The notes under the pieces are model-generated. The model saw only the letters and a list, made by a program, of their open reading frames with translations. It did not search any database and had not been told where the DNA came from. Shown one piece after another: positions 15,851 through 24,328 of a stretch of DNA of 64,000 nt. Made by a program: the position numbers and the translations under genes. The stretch comes from Amycolatopsis balhimycina FH 1894 (GTDB taxonomy: Bacteria > Actinomycetota > Actinomycetes > Mycobacteriales > Pseudonocardiaceae), in assembly GCF_000384295.1 (NCBI RefSeq), contig NZ_KB913037.1, positions 2,617,948 to 2,681,947 of the forward strand, given 5' to 3'. The stretch's first letter is position 1, and each line of letters opens with the position of its first letter.

Positions 15851-16290
15851 AAGCCGTACGCGCCGGAACCGTCGCGGCGATGGTGAGCGGTATACCGTCG
15901 ACTGTCCACGCGCTTCTCACCGGCGGGGACGTCCTGGCCGCGACCCGCGCGGCGGGCACTCTGCTGCCGGGCCGGCGCGACCGGCCCGGCATCGCCACCG
16001 GGCTGATCGCGCACGTCGCCGTCTCGACCTTCTGGACGTGCGTGCTCGCCACGGCCGTGCGCCGTCACCGGCTGGGTGCCGGCGGCGGCGCGGTCGCCGG
16101 GCTGGCCATCGCGGCGCTGGACCTCGGGATCGCGGCCCGCGCGTACCCCGCCGTGCGGGCGTTGCCGCGCGGGCCGCAGATCCTGGACCACCTGGTGTTC
16201 GGCGCCGTCACCGGCGCGCTCCTCGACCGTCCGCAAGGGACGGATCAGGGCACGACCTCGACGACGTCACCGGGGTGCAGCGAGTTGTAG
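15847..16290 (+). CDS. small membrane protein
   Basis: The 147-aa protein starts at ATG 15847, overlapping the upstream stop (ATGA). It has hydrophobic stretches GIATGLIAHVAVSTFWTCVLA and GGAVAGLAIAALDLGIAARA, consistent with two to four membrane segments. The role is unknown. Its last 46 bp overlap the convergent L,D-transpeptidase gene. Confidence 0.6.
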   Translation: MKAVRAGTVAAMVSGIPSTVHALLTGGDVLAATRAAGTLLPGRRDRPGIATGLIAHVAVSTFWTCVLATAVRRHRLGAGGGAVAGLAIAALDLGIAARAYPAVRALPRGPQILDHLVFGAVTGALLDRPQGTDQGTTSTTSPGCSEL

Positions 16291-16682
16291 AACGTCACCG
16301 CGGCACCGTGCGAAAGGTGCACGCACCCGTGGGACTTGACCTTCAGGCTCCCCTGGTGGAACGCGACCCCGGTGGTGGTGAAGAACACCGAGTACGGCAT
16401 CGGCCCGTGGAACTGCTTGCTGTAGTGGTCGATGTCCTTGTACTGCACGTGGAACTTTCCGAGCGGGGTCGGGTATTTCGGCAGCCCGACGGTGATCGGG
16501 ACGCCGCCGTAGGTGACGTTCCCGGCGCCGTCCGTCAGCCACGCGGTATTCGAACCGCGCTGGACGCAGGCCTTCGCTTCGGCACTGCACGGCGTCGACG
16601 CCGCTTCGGCCGTTCCCGCGAACGCCATGGTCCCCGCCATCGCGGCGACCCCGCCCAGTAGTGCGATCATCCTCCGGTTCAT
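16245..16682 (-). CDS. secreted L,D-transpeptidase (YkuD domain)
   Basis: The 145-aa protein has a signal peptide (RMIALLGGVAAMAGTMAFAG, cleavage near AEA-AS) and a compact YkuD domain. The catalytic signature SHGCVHLSHG holds the nucleophile Cys and nearby His. LDTs make 3-3 peptidoglycan cross-links or attach proteins in the cell envelope. At this size it is a minimal form with no Ig or LysM domain. Confidence 0.9.
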   Translation of the reverse strand: MNRRMIALLGGVAAMAGTMAFAGTAEAASTPCSAEAKACVQRGSNTAWLTDGAGNVTYGGVPITVGLPKYPTPLGKFHVQYKDIDHYSKQFHGPMPYSVFFTTTGVAFHQGSLKVKSHGCVHLSHGAAVTFYNSLHPGDVVEVVP

Positions 16683-16750
16683 CGTGTGCCTCCCGTTGTC
16701 GTTCGGCTACACCATGAGAGTGCCCACCCGGGCGATCTTCGAACCGGCAA

Positions 16751-17668
16751 TCAGTTCTGCGGTTGCGAAAGCCCGAGGAACTCGGCCTGTTCGCGGTCGT
16801 AGCGCCGGGTCAGGCCGGTGCCGTAGCGGTCCCACCAGTTCTGCGTGTGGCCGCCCTGGGTGGTGTTCGTCCCGCCGTAGATCTGGCGGTCGTATTCGAT
16901 GCGAGCGTCGCGGAACTCCTGCTGGAACTGCTCGGGCGTCAGGCCTTGGACGTGCTGGATCGTCGCGTCTCCGAGGGTGCGCGAGCTCCGCACGACGTCC
17001 TCGCCCGCCATGTGGTTCAGGATCGCGCGGACGCCGCCGGCGCCGCGCATGTGGGCGCCCGACATGATCGCGGCCTGGGTGCCGGGGTCGGTGAAGTTGA
17101 GCGCGCCCGCCCGGCGCGCGCCGGCGGTCATGAGGTCGGCGACGACCGCGCGTTCCTCGGCGCTGCCCTGCCCGTACAGCTCGCGCGCGGCGATGATCCG
17201 GTCGTAGCCGTTGTGCATGTTCTGCCGGAAGCCGTACGCCTCGGGCACTCCGCCCTGCTCCCCCGTCGCGCCTTCGGACCGCATGATCGAGTCGACGACG
17301 CGCGGGTCGAGCTGCTGCGGCGGGGCCGCCGCGGCCGCGCCGCCCCCGCCGTGAGCGGCGTCCTGACCGCCGCCGTAGGCGCGGGCGACGTCGGAGTCGG
17401 CCGCGCGGTAGGCATCCGCGGCCGCCTGGACGTTCTGGTTGACGTTCGTGATCAGGCTGAGGAACTTCTGGAGGGCGTGGCCCAGCGTCGAGTGCAGGGC
17501 CGCGTTCGCCGCGGCGACCCCGCTGCCGATCCCGGCGAAGGACACCGCGTCCAGCACCAGGCCCTCCAGGTCCCGCGTCACCGACAGGAAGGCCGATCCG
17601 ACGTCTTCGACCGCCCTGGCGACCGTCCCCATCTCCGCCGTTTCGGCGTGGTAGGCCCCGGCACTCAT
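16751..17668 (-). CDS. WXG100-like N-terminus with putative lysozyme-like domain
   Basis: The 305-aa protein has no Sec signal. Its first about 95 residues (MSAGAYHAETAEMGTVARAV ... LITNVNQNVQAAADAYRAAD) form a helical hairpin like ESX/type VII substrates. A Gly/Ala linker follows, then a C-terminal domain starting QLDPRVVDSIMRSEGATGEQ. Its Glu after SIMRS and the segment GFRQNMHNGYDRIIAARELYG suggest a muramidase- or chitosanase-like fold, but I cannot name the family. The start at 17668 is set by the type-VII-like beginning. The gene lies next to the L,D-transpeptidase, so a wall-related role is plausible. Confidence 0.55.
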   Translation of the reverse strand: MSAGAYHAETAEMGTVARAVEDVGSAFLSVTRDLEGLVLDAVSFAGIGSGVAAANAALHSTLGHALQKFLSLITNVNQNVQAAADAYRAADSDVARAYGGGQDAAHGGGGAAAAAPPQQLDPRVVDSIMRSEGATGEQGGVPEAYGFRQNMHNGYDRIIAARELYGQGSAEERAVVADLMTAGARRAGALNFTDPGTQAAIMSGAHMRGAGGVRAILNHMAGEDVVRSSRTLGDATIQHVQGLTPEQFQQEFRDARIEYDRQIYGGTNTTQGGHTQNWWDRYGTGLTRRYDREQAEFLGLSQPQN

Positions 17669-17791
17669 GGTCTGCTCCCTCCGGACATCGGCTGTGCGCA
17701 CCCGAGAATTCCGGACCGCACCGCCCCGCTCCACGGCCGAATTACCCACTGGTCCCGGCAGGACTGCCCACACCGGCGCTACAGTCGGGTG

Positions 17792-18109
17792 ATGAGCGAA
17801 CCCCACGGCGACCCGGACGTGGTCGACGGCGAGATCGTCGACGAGACACCGACCGCCGCACTGGCGATCCCGTCGCCGCCACTGCCGCAATCGCTGCCGG
17901 ATCCGGACTACAGCGAGGGCGGCGTGCCGAGCTTCGACTTCGTCCGCGACAAGATCGAGAACCGCTACACGACGTCGCTCGGCTCGGTCGACGTCGCCGG
18001 CCTCGGCACCGAGAACACGGCCGAGACCCTCGACAAGAAGATCGCCGACCGCGACCAGGCGGCCAAGGACCGGCTGGCCGAGATCCGCCGCTCGATGCGC
18101 GGCGAGTGA
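17792..18109 (+). CDS. hypothetical protein, acidic, likely cytosolic
   Basis: The 105-aa protein begins MSEPHGDPDVVDGEIVDETP and ends in a helix ADRDQAAKDRLAEIRRSMRG. The middle SFDFVRDKIENRYTTSLGS is reminiscent of small proteins encoded next to WXG100-type secretion substrates in actinomycetes, and it is divergent from such a gene here. No family was assigned. Confidence 0.6.
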   Translation: MSEPHGDPDVVDGEIVDETPTAALAIPSPPLPQSLPDPDYSEGGVPSFDFVRDKIENRYTTSLGSVDVAGLGTENTAETLDKKIADRDQAAKDRLAEIRRSMRGE

Positions 18110-18138
18110 CCTGAACCCCTACGAGCTGTGAACACGGT

Positions 18139-18620
18139 TCACCAACTCAAGGGTCGGCCGTTCGCCGCCTCGCTCGCGCCACCGACCGCGGACATGTCGA
18201 ACCCGGGCAGTCCCAGCCGCCGCAGGCCCGCATGGTGTGCGTTCCCAGGGCGCTCAAAATGACATCTTTTTCTATCATCCCAAAAGCCAACAACACTCCC
18301 AGGTAATCGAAGAAGTAGCATACCGCGTACACACTGCCACGATATTTTCCCGAAAGATGATCAATTCCTCCCTCCTCGGAAGGTTCCTCACCGATCCCGG
18401 CGAAAACCTTGGCCAGGTGGTCACCGAACTCCACCGAGCGGACTTGCTGGAAGACTTCGGTCGTCACGCGAAGCGAATTGGCTTTCAGCAAGGAAACACC
18501 GTTCCGACGAGTCACCCAGATCGCCGCCCCCACAGCGCCGATCGACACCAGCAGAGATATCCACGAGACAAGAAGATTCGCTACGCCGTTCGAGACAAGA
18601 GGGCGCCGGCGCCGATGCAC
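18139..18620 (-). pseudogene. DUF4760-like membrane protein, probably frameshifted near its 3' end
   Basis: The frame encodes one N-terminal membrane segment (LLVSWISLLVSIGAVGAAIW), a basic stretch and SVYAVCYFFDYLGVLLAFGM, like small single-pass DUF4760-type proteins. After LGTHTMRA the frame ends in unlike sequence, while the alternative frame continues as LRRLGLPGFDMSAVGGASEA to a stop at 18139, so a one-base shift near 18230-18240 is likely. The probable start is GTG at 18620. Bases 18240-18600 are visibly less GC-rich than the surroundings, which points to acquired DNA. Confidence 0.45.
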
Positions 18621-18970
18621 CTTCTCCCGCACACGTACTTCACCGCGGACGTCCTGCGCCGCTACCCCGCCGACATCCCCGTCGACCGCGAGCGAGCCCG
18701 TGACGTCGTCGAATACGCGTGGAATGGCGACGTCCCGACACTCACCGAGCACCCCGAGATCGCACCGGCGCGGAGACGGCGCTGTTCCGCGCCGACGACC
18801 CGGACACGCCCGTCCACACGCAGCGGCTGGAACCCGGGCAGCTCATCGTTTTCGAGGACGCCCGGTTCGCGCACACCGCCGGCCCGCTGATCGCCCCACC
18901 CGGCCGTCGCGCACACCGTGAGGCGCTCGTGGGCACAGTGGACTATCCGCAAACCTACGGGCTCGGCTGA
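18617..18970 (+). pseudogene. 2OG-Fe dioxygenase remnant, internally deleted and frameshifted
   Basis: The end of this region reads ETALFRADDPDTPVHTQRLE, then VFEDARFAHTAGPL and a VDYPQTYGLG end. This matches the C-terminal third of the 2OG-Fe dioxygenase family that includes amino-acid hydroxylases. It is in a different frame from the preceding segment (MHLLPHTYFTADVLRRYPAD ... YAWNGDVPTLTEHPEIAPA). The N-terminal two thirds with the first metal ligands are missing. The remnant abuts the low-GC patch ending near 18600. Confidence 0.6.
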
Positions 18971-19022
18971 ACGTGACAGCGTCCTCGCGCTCCTCGAAAA
19001 GGTCCCCGGTCGCCGTCGCGAG

Positions 19023-19400
19023 CTAGCACGCCAGCCACCGCACCTCCACGGGCTGGTACGCGGCGACCGTCGCCAGGCGGTCCGGGAAGACCGGCACGTG
19101 GTCGCCGAGGCCGGCGTGGCGGACCACCCGGTCGACGCCGGTGCCGGGCGGGGCGACCAGGCAGCCCGGGAGGCCGCGGGCGCGGCAGTGCCCGAACGCC
19201 TCGAGCAGGCCGCGGGCGCCGCGCTCGGAGAGGAAGTCCAGCCGGCCGAGGTCGATCACCAGCCGCCGGGGACACGGCAGTTCGCAGACGGCGGTCTCGA
19301 GCACCGTCGCCCAGCGCAGCACCGTCGTGATGCCCGGCTCGCCGCACACCTCGAGGACCAGCACTCCGCCGGACTGTTCCGAGGCGATTCCGTAGCGCAT
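19023..19400 (-). CDS. STAS-domain anti-sigma-factor antagonist-like protein
   Basis: The 125-aa protein is a single STAS domain: RLVIDLGRLDFLSERGARGL aligns with the SpoIIAA/RsbV core. The usual DSSG phosphorylation motif reads SERG here, so normal kinase control may be altered. STAS proteins free sigma factors by binding RsbW-like kinases. The ATG at 19400 follows a GGAGGCGC ribosome site. No anti-sigma gene is adjacent. Confidence 0.82.
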   Translation of the reverse strand: MRYGIASEQSGGVLVLEVCGEPGITTVLRWATVLETAVCELPCPRRLVIDLGRLDFLSERGARGLLEAFGHCRARGLPGCLVAPPGTGVDRVVRHAGLGDHVPVFPDRLATVAAYQPVEVRWLAC

Positions 19401-19574
19401 CGCGCCTCCTGGAGCCGTCCCGTCCCGGGACCATCGTGCCACGCCGGACCGCGCGAAGCGATGGCGAAACCGGGGCGCCGGACGTCAGGCTTCCGTAATC
19501 CCCGCGTGGAATCATCGAGGGCCGGAAGCAGTTGTAACGGGCAGTAGCACCGCACGAGGAGAAGGAGTGACGCC

Positions 19575-20090
19575 GTGACCACGTCAACCGAAAGGGCCGT
19601 CCTGGCCGGCGGTTGCTTCTGGGGCATGCAGGAGCTGTTCCGCCGTCAGCCCGGGGTGATCTCGACCCGGGTCGGTTACAGCGGCGGCGACGTCCCGAAC
19701 GCCACCTACCGCAACCACGGCACGCACGCCGAGGCCATCGAGGTGGTCTACGACCCCACGCGGACGACGTTCCGCGACCTGCTCGAGTTCTTCTTCCAGG
19801 TGCACGACCCGACCACGAAGGACCGGCAGGGCAACGACATCGGCCTGAGCTACCGCTCGGCGATCTTCTTCGAGAACGACGAACAGAAGCGGGTCGCCGA
19901 GGACACGATCGCCGACGTCGAGGCGTCGGGGCTGTGGCCGGGCAAGGTCGTCACCGAAGTCACCCCCGTGGGTGACTTCTGGGAAGCCGAGCCGGAGCAC
20001 CAGGACTACCTGCAGCGCATCCCGAACGGGTACACGTGCCACTTCGTGCGCCCGGGCTGGAAGCTCCCGAAGCGCGAGAAGACCGCCTGA
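19575..20090 (+). CDS. msrA: peptide methionine sulfoxide reductase A
   Basis: The 171-aa protein shows the MsrA catalytic GCFWG near the N-terminus, [20 protein letters not shown] and [10 protein letters not shown]. It reduces the S-epimer of methionine sulfoxide in proteins and peptides, repairing oxidative damage. It is close to typical MsrA size with a short C-terminus. The GTG start at 19575 is preceded by GAGAAGGAG. A perfect terminator follows, so it is a single-gene unit. Confidence 0.95.
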   Translation: MTTSTERAVLAGGCFWGMQELFRRQPGVISTRVGYSGGDVPNATYRNHGTHAEAIEVVYDPTRTTFRDLLEFFFQVHDPTTKDRQGNDIGLSYRSAIFFENDEQKRVAEDTIADVEASGLWPGKVVTEVTPVGDFWEAEPEHQDYLQRIPNGYTCHFVRPGWKLPKREKTA

Positions 20091-20103
20091 CCCTCAGTAC
20101 CAC

Positions 20104-20142
20104 CGAAGGCCCCTTCGCCGGTTTGCGGCGAAGGGGCCTTCG
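20104..20142 (+). terminator. strong terminator after msrA
   Basis: CGAAGGCCCCTTCGCCG (20104-20120) pairs perfectly over 17 bp with 20126-20142 across a GTTTG loop, 13 bp after the msrA stop codon. Confidence 0.85.
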
Positions 20143-20410
20143 TCGTTTCGGACGCAACGAAGATCGACCGAACGGCGGTGATCCCGCTCGAGTCCTGAGT
20201 GGACGGTCAGCAAGCGGATCCCAATAGGGGCAAATGTCCTTTTTGGGAAGTATTGCGAATTCCCCATAAGTCCGTACGTTCGTCGCTTGTTCACGAGCCT
20301 TCGGCACCGGATCCTGATTTTCGCTAAGCCGCACCGTTTTTCCCCATCGTCCCCGTTCTCGGCCCGGCCTGTCACCGGGCCGGTTCGCCCTGCCCGGAGG
20401 AGATCCTTCG
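20143..20410 (+). promoter_or_regulatory. long leader/promoter region of the M4 protease gene
   Basis: The 268-bp gap is lower in GC than its neighbours. It holds a small dyad GGCCCGG (20361-20367)/CCGGGCC (20375-20381) and a clear GGAGGAG ribosome site just before the ATG at 20411. The length suggests a controlled promoter. No operator for a known regulator is obvious. Confidence 0.5.
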
Positions 20411-22687
20411 ATGCAACTGAGACGTCCACTCGTCTTGGCCGCGAGCGGCGCGCTGATCGCCGCGATGTGCACGACCACCACCGCCCAGGCCCAGCCCGCC
20501 ACCCCGAACGCCGTCCCGGACGCCCAGACCCTGGCCGCGACCGCGGCGGCCGGTCTCGTGGCGAGCAGGCCCGCCGCGCTGCACGCCGGCACCGACGATG
20601 TTTTCGTGGCCCAGAAAGCGATTTCCGCGAGCAACGGGCTGAAGTACATCCCCTACGAGCGCACCTACAAGGGCCTGTCCGTGGTGGGCGGCGACTTCGT
20701 GGTGGCGACCAACTCGACGGGCCAGGTGCTCGGCACCTCCGTCGCCCAGGACCAGACCATCGACCTCGCCTCGACCACCCCGAGTGTGTCGAAGGCCGCG
20801 GCCGAGGCGACCGCGCGGCAGCAGCTGTCCGCCGTGGACAGCGTGAGCCCCGCCCAGCAGGTCGTCTTCGCGCTCGGCACGCCGAAACTCGCGTGGAAGA
20901 GCACCGTCATCGGCCGGGACGCCGAGGGGCCGAGCAAGCTCGACGTCGTCGTCGACGCGGCCACCGGAAAGGTGCTGCACACCCAGGAACACGTCCTGCA
21001 CGGCGACGGCACCAGCGCGTGGAACGGGCCGAACCCGGTCCACCTGGACACCACGCACTCGGGCAGCACGTACTCCTTGAAGGACCCCACCATCACCAAC
21101 ACGTCCTGCCAGGACGCGGCCAACAACACCACGTTCAGCGGGCCGGACGACCTGTGGGGCAACGGCACCGCCAGCAACCGCGAGACCGGCTGCGTCGACG
21201 CCCTGTTCGCCGCGCAGACCGAGAACAAGATGCTCTCGCAGTGGCTGGGCCGCAACGGCTTCGACGGCAACGGCGGCGGCTGGCCGATCCGCGTCGGCCT
21301 GAACGACCAGAACGCCTACTACGACGGCAGCCAGGTCCAGATCGGCAAGAACACCGCCGGCGGCTGGATCGGCTCGATCGACGTCGTCGCCCACGAGCAC
21401 GGGCACGGCATCGACGACCACACCCCGGGCGGCATCTCGGGCAACGGCACGCAGGAGTTCGTCGCGGACGTCTTCGGCGCCTCGACCGAGTGGTTCGCGA
21501 ACGAGCCGTCGCCGTACGACGTGCCGGACTTCCTGGTCGGCGAGCAGGTCAACCTCGTCGGCTCCGGCCCGATCCGCAACATGTACAACCCGTCGGCGCT
21601 GGGCGACAAGAACTGCTACGACAGCTCGGTCCCCAACGGTGAGGTGCACGCGGCCGCCGGCCCCGGCAACCACTGGTTCTACCTGCTGGCCGAAGGCACC
21701 AACCCGGCCAACGGGCAGCCGACCAGCACCACGTGCAACAACACCACGATCACCGGCCTCGGTGTCCAGAACGCGGTGAAGATCTTCTACAACGCGATGC
21801 TGCTCAAGACCTCCGGCAGCTCGTACCTGAAGTACCGCACCTGGACGCTGACCGCGGCGAAGAACCTCTTCCCGGGCAGCTGCACCGAGTTCAACACGGT
21901 CAAGGCGGCGTGGGACGCGATCAGCGTGCCGGCGCAGTCGGGTGACCCGACGTGCTCGGCGACCGGCACGGTCACCGTGTCCAACCCGGGCAACCAGTCG
22001 ACCGTGACCGGCGCTTCGGTCAGCCTGCCGCTGTCGGCCTCGGGCGGCACCGCGCCGTACACCTGGTCCGCCACCGGCCTGCCGGCCGGGCTGTCGATCA
22101 ACGCCTCCACCGGCACGATCTCGGGCACCGCGACCACCGCGGGCACCTCGAACGTCACGGTGACGGCGAAGGACGCGGCTGCCAAGACCGGCACGGCGTC
22201 GTTCACGTGGACCGTCGGCACCACCGGCGGCTGCACCGGCCAGAAGATCGTCAACGGCGGCTTCGAATCCGGCAGCGGCAGCTGGACGGGCACCACCGGC
22301 AGCATCGGCCAGTGGAGCTCTCAGGGTGAGGCCGCGCACGGCGGCACCTACTCGTCCTGGCTCGACGGCTACGGCTCCACGCACACCGAGTCGATCGCGC
22401 AGTCGGTGAGCATCCCGGCGGGCTGCCACGCCAGCCTGACGTTCTACCTGCACATCGACACCGCGGAAACGACCACCACCACCGCCTACGACAAGCTGAC
22501 CGTCACCAACGGCAGCACGACGCTGGGCAGCTACTCCAACCTGAACAAGGCGTCCGGGTACGCGCTCAAGACCATCGACGTCTCGTCGGCGGCCGGCGGC
22601 ACCCTGGCGCTGAACTTCACCGGCACCGAAGACAGCTCGCTGCAGACCTCGTTCGTCATCGACGACGTGGCCGTCACCCTGAGCTGA
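20411..22687 (+). CDS. secreted M4-family (thermolysin-like) metalloprotease
   Basis: The 758-aa precursor has a signal peptide (LVLAASGALIAAMCTTTTAQ), an FTP/PepSY-type propeptide (about 40-200) and an M4 peptidase domain. The zinc motif HEHGH is at 328-332 with the third ligand in QEFVADVFGASTEW. The conserved active-site His is in EVHAAAGPGNHWFYLLAEG. After residue about 515 comes an Ig-like putative-Ig (He_PIG) domain (TWSATGLPAGLSINASTG), then a C-terminal jelly-roll-like domain (KIVNGGFESGSGSW). It digests extracellular protein for nutrition. The tail domains probably bind substrate or surface. Confidence 0.94.
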   Translation: MQLRRPLVLAASGALIAAMCTTTTAQAQPATPNAVPDAQTLAATAAAGLVASRPAALHAGTDDVFVAQKAISASNGLKYIPYERTYKGLSVVGGDFVVATNSTGQVLGTSVAQDQTIDLASTTPSVSKAAAEATARQQLSAVDSVSPAQQVVFALGTPKLAWKSTVIGRDAEGPSKLDVVVDAATGKVLHTQEHVLHGDGTSAWNGPNPVHLDTTHSGSTYSLKDPTITNTSCQDAANNTTFSGPDDLWGNGTASNRETGCVDALFAAQTENKMLSQWLGRNGFDGNGGGWPIRVGLNDQNAYYDGSQVQIGKNTAGGWIGSIDVVAHEHGHGIDDHTPGGISGNGTQEFVADVFGASTEWFANEPSPYDVPDFLVGEQVNLVGSGPIRNMYNPSALGDKNCYDSSVPNGEVHAAAGPGNHWFYLLAEGTNPANGQPTSTTCNNTTITGLGVQNAVKIFYNAMLLKTSGSSYLKYRTWTLTAAKNLFPGSCTEFNTVKAAWDAISVPAQSGDPTCSATGTVTVSNPGNQSTVTGASVSLPLSASGGTAPYTWSATGLPAGLSINASTGTISGTATTAGTSNVTVTAKDAAAKTGTASFTWTVGTTGGCTGQKIVNGGFESGSGSWTGTTGSIGQWSSQGEAAHGGTYSSWLDGYGSTHTESIAQSVSIPAGCHASLTFYLHIDTAETTTTTAYDKLTVTNGSTTLGSYSNLNKASGYALKTIDVSSAAGGTLALNFTGTEDSSLQTSFVIDDVAVTLS

Positions 22688-22703
22688 AGCTGAACCGTTG
22701 AGG

Positions 22704-22731
22704 CGGGGAGACCGGGCGACCGGTCTCCCCG
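22704..22731 (+). terminator. terminator after the M4 protease gene
   Basis: CGGGGAGACCGG (22704-22715) pairs perfectly with 22720-22731 across GCGA, followed by a T-rich GTTTCTTCGTTTTC stretch. It lies 17 bp past the stop. Confidence 0.85.
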
Positions 22732-22761
22732 TTTCTTCGTTTTCCGGAGCAGAATCGGCGC

Positions 22762-23271
22762 ATGGATGCCGAAACGCTGCGCGCGACCCAAACGCCGTTG
22801 AAGGAGCAGTATCGGGAGCGGCCCGAAACCGCACTCGTCACGCTGCACGCCGACGCCGAACTCGACGGGCTCGGCATCTCCTGCAAGGTCGAGACCGGCC
22901 GTGCGGTCGTCGAAGCCGGGCTGCACCCGGCGACCGGCGGCGACGGCACTCTCGCCTGTTCGGGTGACATGCTGCTCGAAGCGCTCGTCGCGTGCGCCGG
23001 CGTGACGCTGCGGGCGGTGGCGACGTCACTGGGCCTGGAAGTGCGTGGCGGCCGGGTCCGCGCCGAAGGCGACCTCGACTTCCGCGGCACCCTCGCCGTC
23101 GCGAAGGACGCGCCGGTCGGCTTCCGCGCGATCCGGCTTTCCTTCGAGCTGGACACCGACGCCGCCGAAGAGCAGCTCGCCACACTCAAGAAACTGACCG
23201 AGCGCTACTGCGTCGTGTTCCAGACACTGCGGACGCCACCGGAGGTCGCCGTCACGCTTTCAGCGAACTGA
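22762..23271 (+). CDS. OsmC-family peroxidase/thiol protein
   Basis: The 169-aa protein has the OsmC fold with the paired peroxidatic cysteines in LLEALVACAGVTLRAVA and LTERYCVVFQTL. Such proteins reduce organic hydroperoxides in the cytosol. It lies near msrA and fits an oxidative-stress context, but the genes are separated by terminators and are not an operon. Confidence 0.87.
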   Translation: MDAETLRATQTPLKEQYRERPETALVTLHADAELDGLGISCKVETGRAVVEAGLHPATGGDGTLACSGDMLLEALVACAGVTLRAVATSLGLEVRGGRVRAEGDLDFRGTLAVAKDAPVGFRAIRLSFELDTDAAEEQLATLKKLTERYCVVFQTLRTPPEVAVTLSAN

Positions 23272-23350
23272 CGCGGCTCAGGGATAAACCCGGAAGACAA
23301 ACCGGACGCCGTGGCCTAGCTTGTCGGGTGTCATCGGAAGGGGAGCCGAC

Positions 23351-24328
23351 ATGCCGCAGCCGGAACCGGACGTCGCCGTCCACGTACGCGGGCTCGTGAA
23401 GACCTACGGATCCACCCGCGCGCTCGACGGTGTCGACCTCGACATCCCGGCCGGGCGGGTACTCGGCCTGCTCGGCCCGAACGGCGCCGGGAAGACCACC
23501 ACCGTCCGCATCCTGACGACGCTGCTGCGGCCGGATTCCGGGTCGGCGCGCGTCGCGGGGTACGACGTGCTCGCCGAGCCGGACCAGGTGCGGCGCCGGA
23601 TCGGGCTGTCCGGCCAGTACGCGGCCGTCGACGAGAACCTCACCGGGTTCGAGAACCTCTACATGGTCGGGCGGCTCTACGGCAGGCGGAAGGCCGCGGC
23701 GCGGTCGCGGGCCAGGGAGCTGCTCGCGCGGTTCCAGCTCGAGGAGGCCGCCGACCGGCCCGCGAAGGGGTACTCCGGCGGCATGCGACGGCGTCTCGAC
23801 CTGGCCGGCGCGCTGGTCGCCGAGCCGACCGTCGTCGTGCTCGACGAGCCCACCACCGGCCTCGACCCGGGTGGGCGGCTCGACACCTGGGAGGTCATCA
23901 AGGAGCTCGTCGCCGACGGCACGACCGTGCTGCTGACCACCCAGTACCTCGAAGAGGCCGACCAGCTCGCCGACTCGATCGTGGTGATCGACCACGGCCG
24001 GGTGATCGCCCGCGGCACCGCCGACGAGCTCAAGGCCCAAACCGGCGGCGAGCGCCTGGAGCTGGTCGTCGCCTCGGCCGCCGACCTGCCGGCCACCCTG
24101 GAGGTGCTGCGCGAGGTCGGCACCGGCGAGCCGTCCGGCGACGACCACACGCGCCGCGCCGAGATCCTCGTCGACACCGGCCCGAAAGCGCTCATCGAGG
24201 CGCTGCGCCGGCTCGACGGCCAGGGCATCACGGTCCAGGACGTCGGGCTGCACCGGCCCACGCTCGACGACGTCTTCCTGTCCCTGACCGGCCACGGCGC
24301 CGAGTCCACCGAGGAGGCTGCGAAGTGA
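23351..24328 (+). CDS. ABC transporter ATP-binding protein (DrrA type)
   Basis: The 325-aa protein has Walker A GLLGPNGAGKTT, the Q-loop in LSGQYAAVDENLTG, the signature YSGGMRRRLDLAGAL, and Walker B VVVLDEPTTGLDPGGR with the D-loop. A DrrA-type C-terminal tail ends GLHRPTLDDVFLSLTGHG. Homologues such as daunorubicin-resistance DrrA energise drug or lipid export. The ATG at 23351 has AAGGGGAG upstream and is preferred over 23321. Its stop overlaps the permease start (GTGA), making a two-gene operon. Confidence 0.9.
   Translation: MPQPEPDVAVHVRGLVKTYGSTRALDGVDLDIPAGRVLGLLGPNGAGKTTTVRILTTLLRPDSGSARVAGYDVLAEPDQVRRRIGLSGQYAAVDENLTGFENLYMVGRLYGRRKAAARSRARELLARFQLEEAADRPAKGYSGGMRRRLDLAGALVAEPTVVVLDEPTTGLDPGGRLDTWEVIKELVADGTTVLLTTQYLEEADQLADSIVVIDHGRVIARGTADELKAQTGGERLELVVASAADLPATLEVLREVGTGEPSGDDHTRRAEILVDTGPKALIEALRRLDGQGITVQDVGLHRPTLDDVFLSLTGHGAESTEEAAK

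Noticed and set aside
20372..22834. An 820-codon open frame on the minus strand opposite the M4 protease gene
   Set aside because: It is an antisense frame of a well-supported protease. The composition is typical of non-coding GC-rich strands and no ribosome site or domain is seen.
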